Below are positions 12,501 through 15,500 of a stretch of 17,072 nt of DNA, piece by piece. The notes beneath the pieces are model-generated. The model was given only the letters and a program-made list of their open reading frames with translations, had not been told where the DNA came from and did not search any database. The stretch is taken from NCBI GenBank assembly GCA_008501785.1, contig QQUD01000167.1:1-17072 (forward strand), written 5' to 3'. The stretch comes from Chloroflexota bacterium (GTDB lineage Bacteria > Chloroflexota > Anaerolineae > Promineifilales > Promineifilaceae). Position 1 is the stretch's first letter. Every line of letters begins with the position of its first letter. Made by a program: the position numbers and the translations under genes.

Positions 12501-15500
12501 GGCGCGGAAGAGACCTTACTTGATTTGGGTGGTGGGGATACGGCCGTTACCTTCAACGGCGTCACCGACGCAGGCATCAACAACTTCACCATCAAAAATG
12601 CGACCACCGCTATCTCGGTGACAGGTGCCAGCAACACCATTCTTATTGACCATAACATCTTTGACAGCAATACCACTGGCATGATTGCCAGCGATAGAAG
12701 CACACCCGAATTGACTTTTAGCACCTTTGTGAACAATGGCACAGCTATCAACGCCGACGGCAATGGCACATGGGCTTCTGTCTCGAACAACATTTTCTCT
12801 GGCTCAGGTGTTGCTTTATCAGGCACAGCGAACGGACAGGTGTTTAGCAAATACAATTTGCTGAACATGTCCACCAATTATGATAATGTGTTTGCCGGTG
12901 AAGGTGACATCACTGGAAGTGACCCGCTGTTTGCCGGTGGTGCATTCCCTTACCGGCTCACGGCGAACTCGCCGGCACTCGACGCCGCATCACGACATGA
13001 ACAGGTGCCAGAAGGTGGCGGGCTGCGGGCCGACCTGGGTTACAGTGAACTGCTGGCCGCGCCTATTCTGCTTTTGCTGGGGCAAGAAGATTTGTCTACA
13101 GTGATGGGGAATTCGGGGGTAAAAAGTGTGGAAACGGCCGTTGTCGAAATCACCGACAGCAGCCAACCCGTCACCGCCACGCTCCCATCTTCATGGATAT
13201 CTGTGACGCTCGATTCTCCTGGAGCCACCTTCTCTTACTGGCAATCTGACTTTACACCTGACGCAGAAGGGTTGTACCGATTCTACAGCCGCGCTACCGA
13301 CATGGTAGACAACCAGGAAGAAGATGAAATTGATTGGTATGATGGCTCATTTGTCGCGGACAGTGTGCCGCCAACCATTACCTGGATTGAACCGCTGAAC
13401 GGTGCTTCTGTGAATGCGCCTATTGAACTGCGAGCGCAGGTATCAGATTACGCCGCCGACGATTTCAGCGTGGCGCAAAAAGATGTTTACTTTGATGTTG
13501 GTGGCACCATTTATGCGGCGACATGGGCGGCCGAACCCTGGGATGAAGATGCCCAGGAACCGCGCATTTTCCGCGCCTGGATTACGCCGACGGTTGGCAG
13601 TTACACCAACGTCACAGCTTATGCCGAAGACAAAGCCGGTAACTCAGCCTCAGACAATTCACTATCATTCGATATTGTGGGTAACGATGCAGCAGATGTG
13701 ACAGCGCCACTATTCACCGTTGATGCACCTTCCGCAGGCGCGTGGCTGACACATACCGTTGCCTTTTCTGGCACGGTGTCGGATGTAGAGAGCGGCGTTG
13801 CTGCCGTCGAAGTCAGTCTGGATGGTGGGACTTCCTGGCATCCGGCAACGGTTTCTGGCAGCGATTGGTCGTTGACCTGGGATGGCCCAGAGTACCTGCC
13901 GTTTGTCAGCTATCCAGCATGGGTGAAAGCAACAGACCGGGCTGGCAACACAAACAGCAGTCCGCTGGTCTTCAGCATTGATGAAGTACCGCCGTCTGGA
14001 TTGGATCCGGTGGCGTTTAGCGCTCCTGTAGGCACACATTTCGATGTGGAAACCTCGCTGATGATTACATGGACGGCGGCGTTGGACAGCAGCGGCATTT
14101 TGACAACGTACCTGACTGTTGATCAAATTACAGACACAATTTCTGCCGATGCGGTGACGGGGAATACGGCTTCCGCCACCCTCAACGCCAATGGCAAATG
14201 GTATGTGCATTTGGCAGCGATGGATGCTGTTGGCAATACAACGTTCTACGATTACGGTCCCTGGTATGTGGGCATCGACAATGGGTCATTTGGTTCACGC
14301 CAACAATCTATTATTGTTGATGGCTATGTCGATACCGCGAATGGTGAATGGGAGCCAGATACCGATTACCTGGACAACGATGCACGGACTGTAGGCAGTG
14401 AAGTCACATACAGCCCAACTGGCAAACAAGCATTCTATACCGCATGGGACAGCGATGATTTCTTCATGGCGTGGCGCGGTGGTTGGTGGACGTTGGATGG
14501 TGAGCTGTGGATTTACTTAAACAGCGGTGGTGGCGGCAGCAGCGCACTAATCACGCCATTGCAAAGTGCGCCCAGCGCTCAACTGCCATTTGACGCAAAT
14601 TACGCTGTACAAGTTACTTCACCGCTGACCGGTACGCTGTGGGAATACAGTGGAAGTTGGCAGCCATCTGCATTGGATTGGGAATTTGTGCAAGGCAATG
14701 AAGGAGATACAGAAGTGCGGCTGCCGTTGGTGGGTACGAGCAATATTGAAACATTGTCCTTTGGTTTGGGTGATAACGGCCGTGTTTGGGCCATCTTCCC
14801 CGCCACCAATCCACTAAACCCAGTCAATAGCGCTCCCTCCTCAGGGATGCAAATGGACAACGCACAGACCTCAGGTTGGGTGCCATACCATTGGGATGAC
14901 ATCACGGTTGTGGACAATGTGGCAGACAATCAGCCTATCGCTACCAGTCTGGCATTGACGGTGGACAGCCTGCAAGCGCCTTCGGCGAATTGGGGACCGG
15001 GCGGCACGTTGGAGTACGTGGTGCAGGTAGATAACCAGGAAAGTGAAGTGTTGACGGGTGTTGAGATTGACTTAACGGCCGTTTCATCCACCGCCATCAT
15101 CCACGACAGCATCGAAGGGGCAAGTTGCACCACCACAAACCCGTGGCAGTGTACATTGGATCCGTTGGCTCCTGGTAAAAACACAATTACCTTAACCACC
15201 CACCTCGCCAGCGACTTGGCTGATAACGCCGAAGTTACACTGACAGCGGCGTTACAAAATGTGAATGTACCGCCAGAACTGCCCTCATCAGACAGCATCA
15301 CGCATCAGCTAGACAACCAACCACCCGTTGTTACAATTTCTAACGAACCGTTTGTCACCACAGGCCCTCAAATTTTCCAAGGGACAGCAGACGACGGCGA
15401 TGGTGCTGGTGTAGCGTATGTAGAAGTACGGCCAGAATATGGCAGTTGGCAAACTGTACAGGGTACGGAATTTTGGTCTGCGGACCTGACCGTGCTGCCA

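Noticed and set aside
12356..12877. 173-codon minus-strand open frame
   Set aside because: It is antisense to beta-helix 3. The hydrophobic Val/Leu/Pro-rich translation mirrors the Asn/Gly/Thr codons of the sense gene, and no start signal is seen.
9018..13046. Pectate lyase or other polysaccharide-cleaving enzyme
   Set aside because: The beta-helix fold is clear, but I could not identify conserved catalytic Asp/Arg/Lys sites, so no activity is claimed.
13710..14210. 166-codon minus-strand open frame
   Set aside because: It is antisense to the Ig-like modules, with a Cys/His/Arg-rich random-looking product and no motif.
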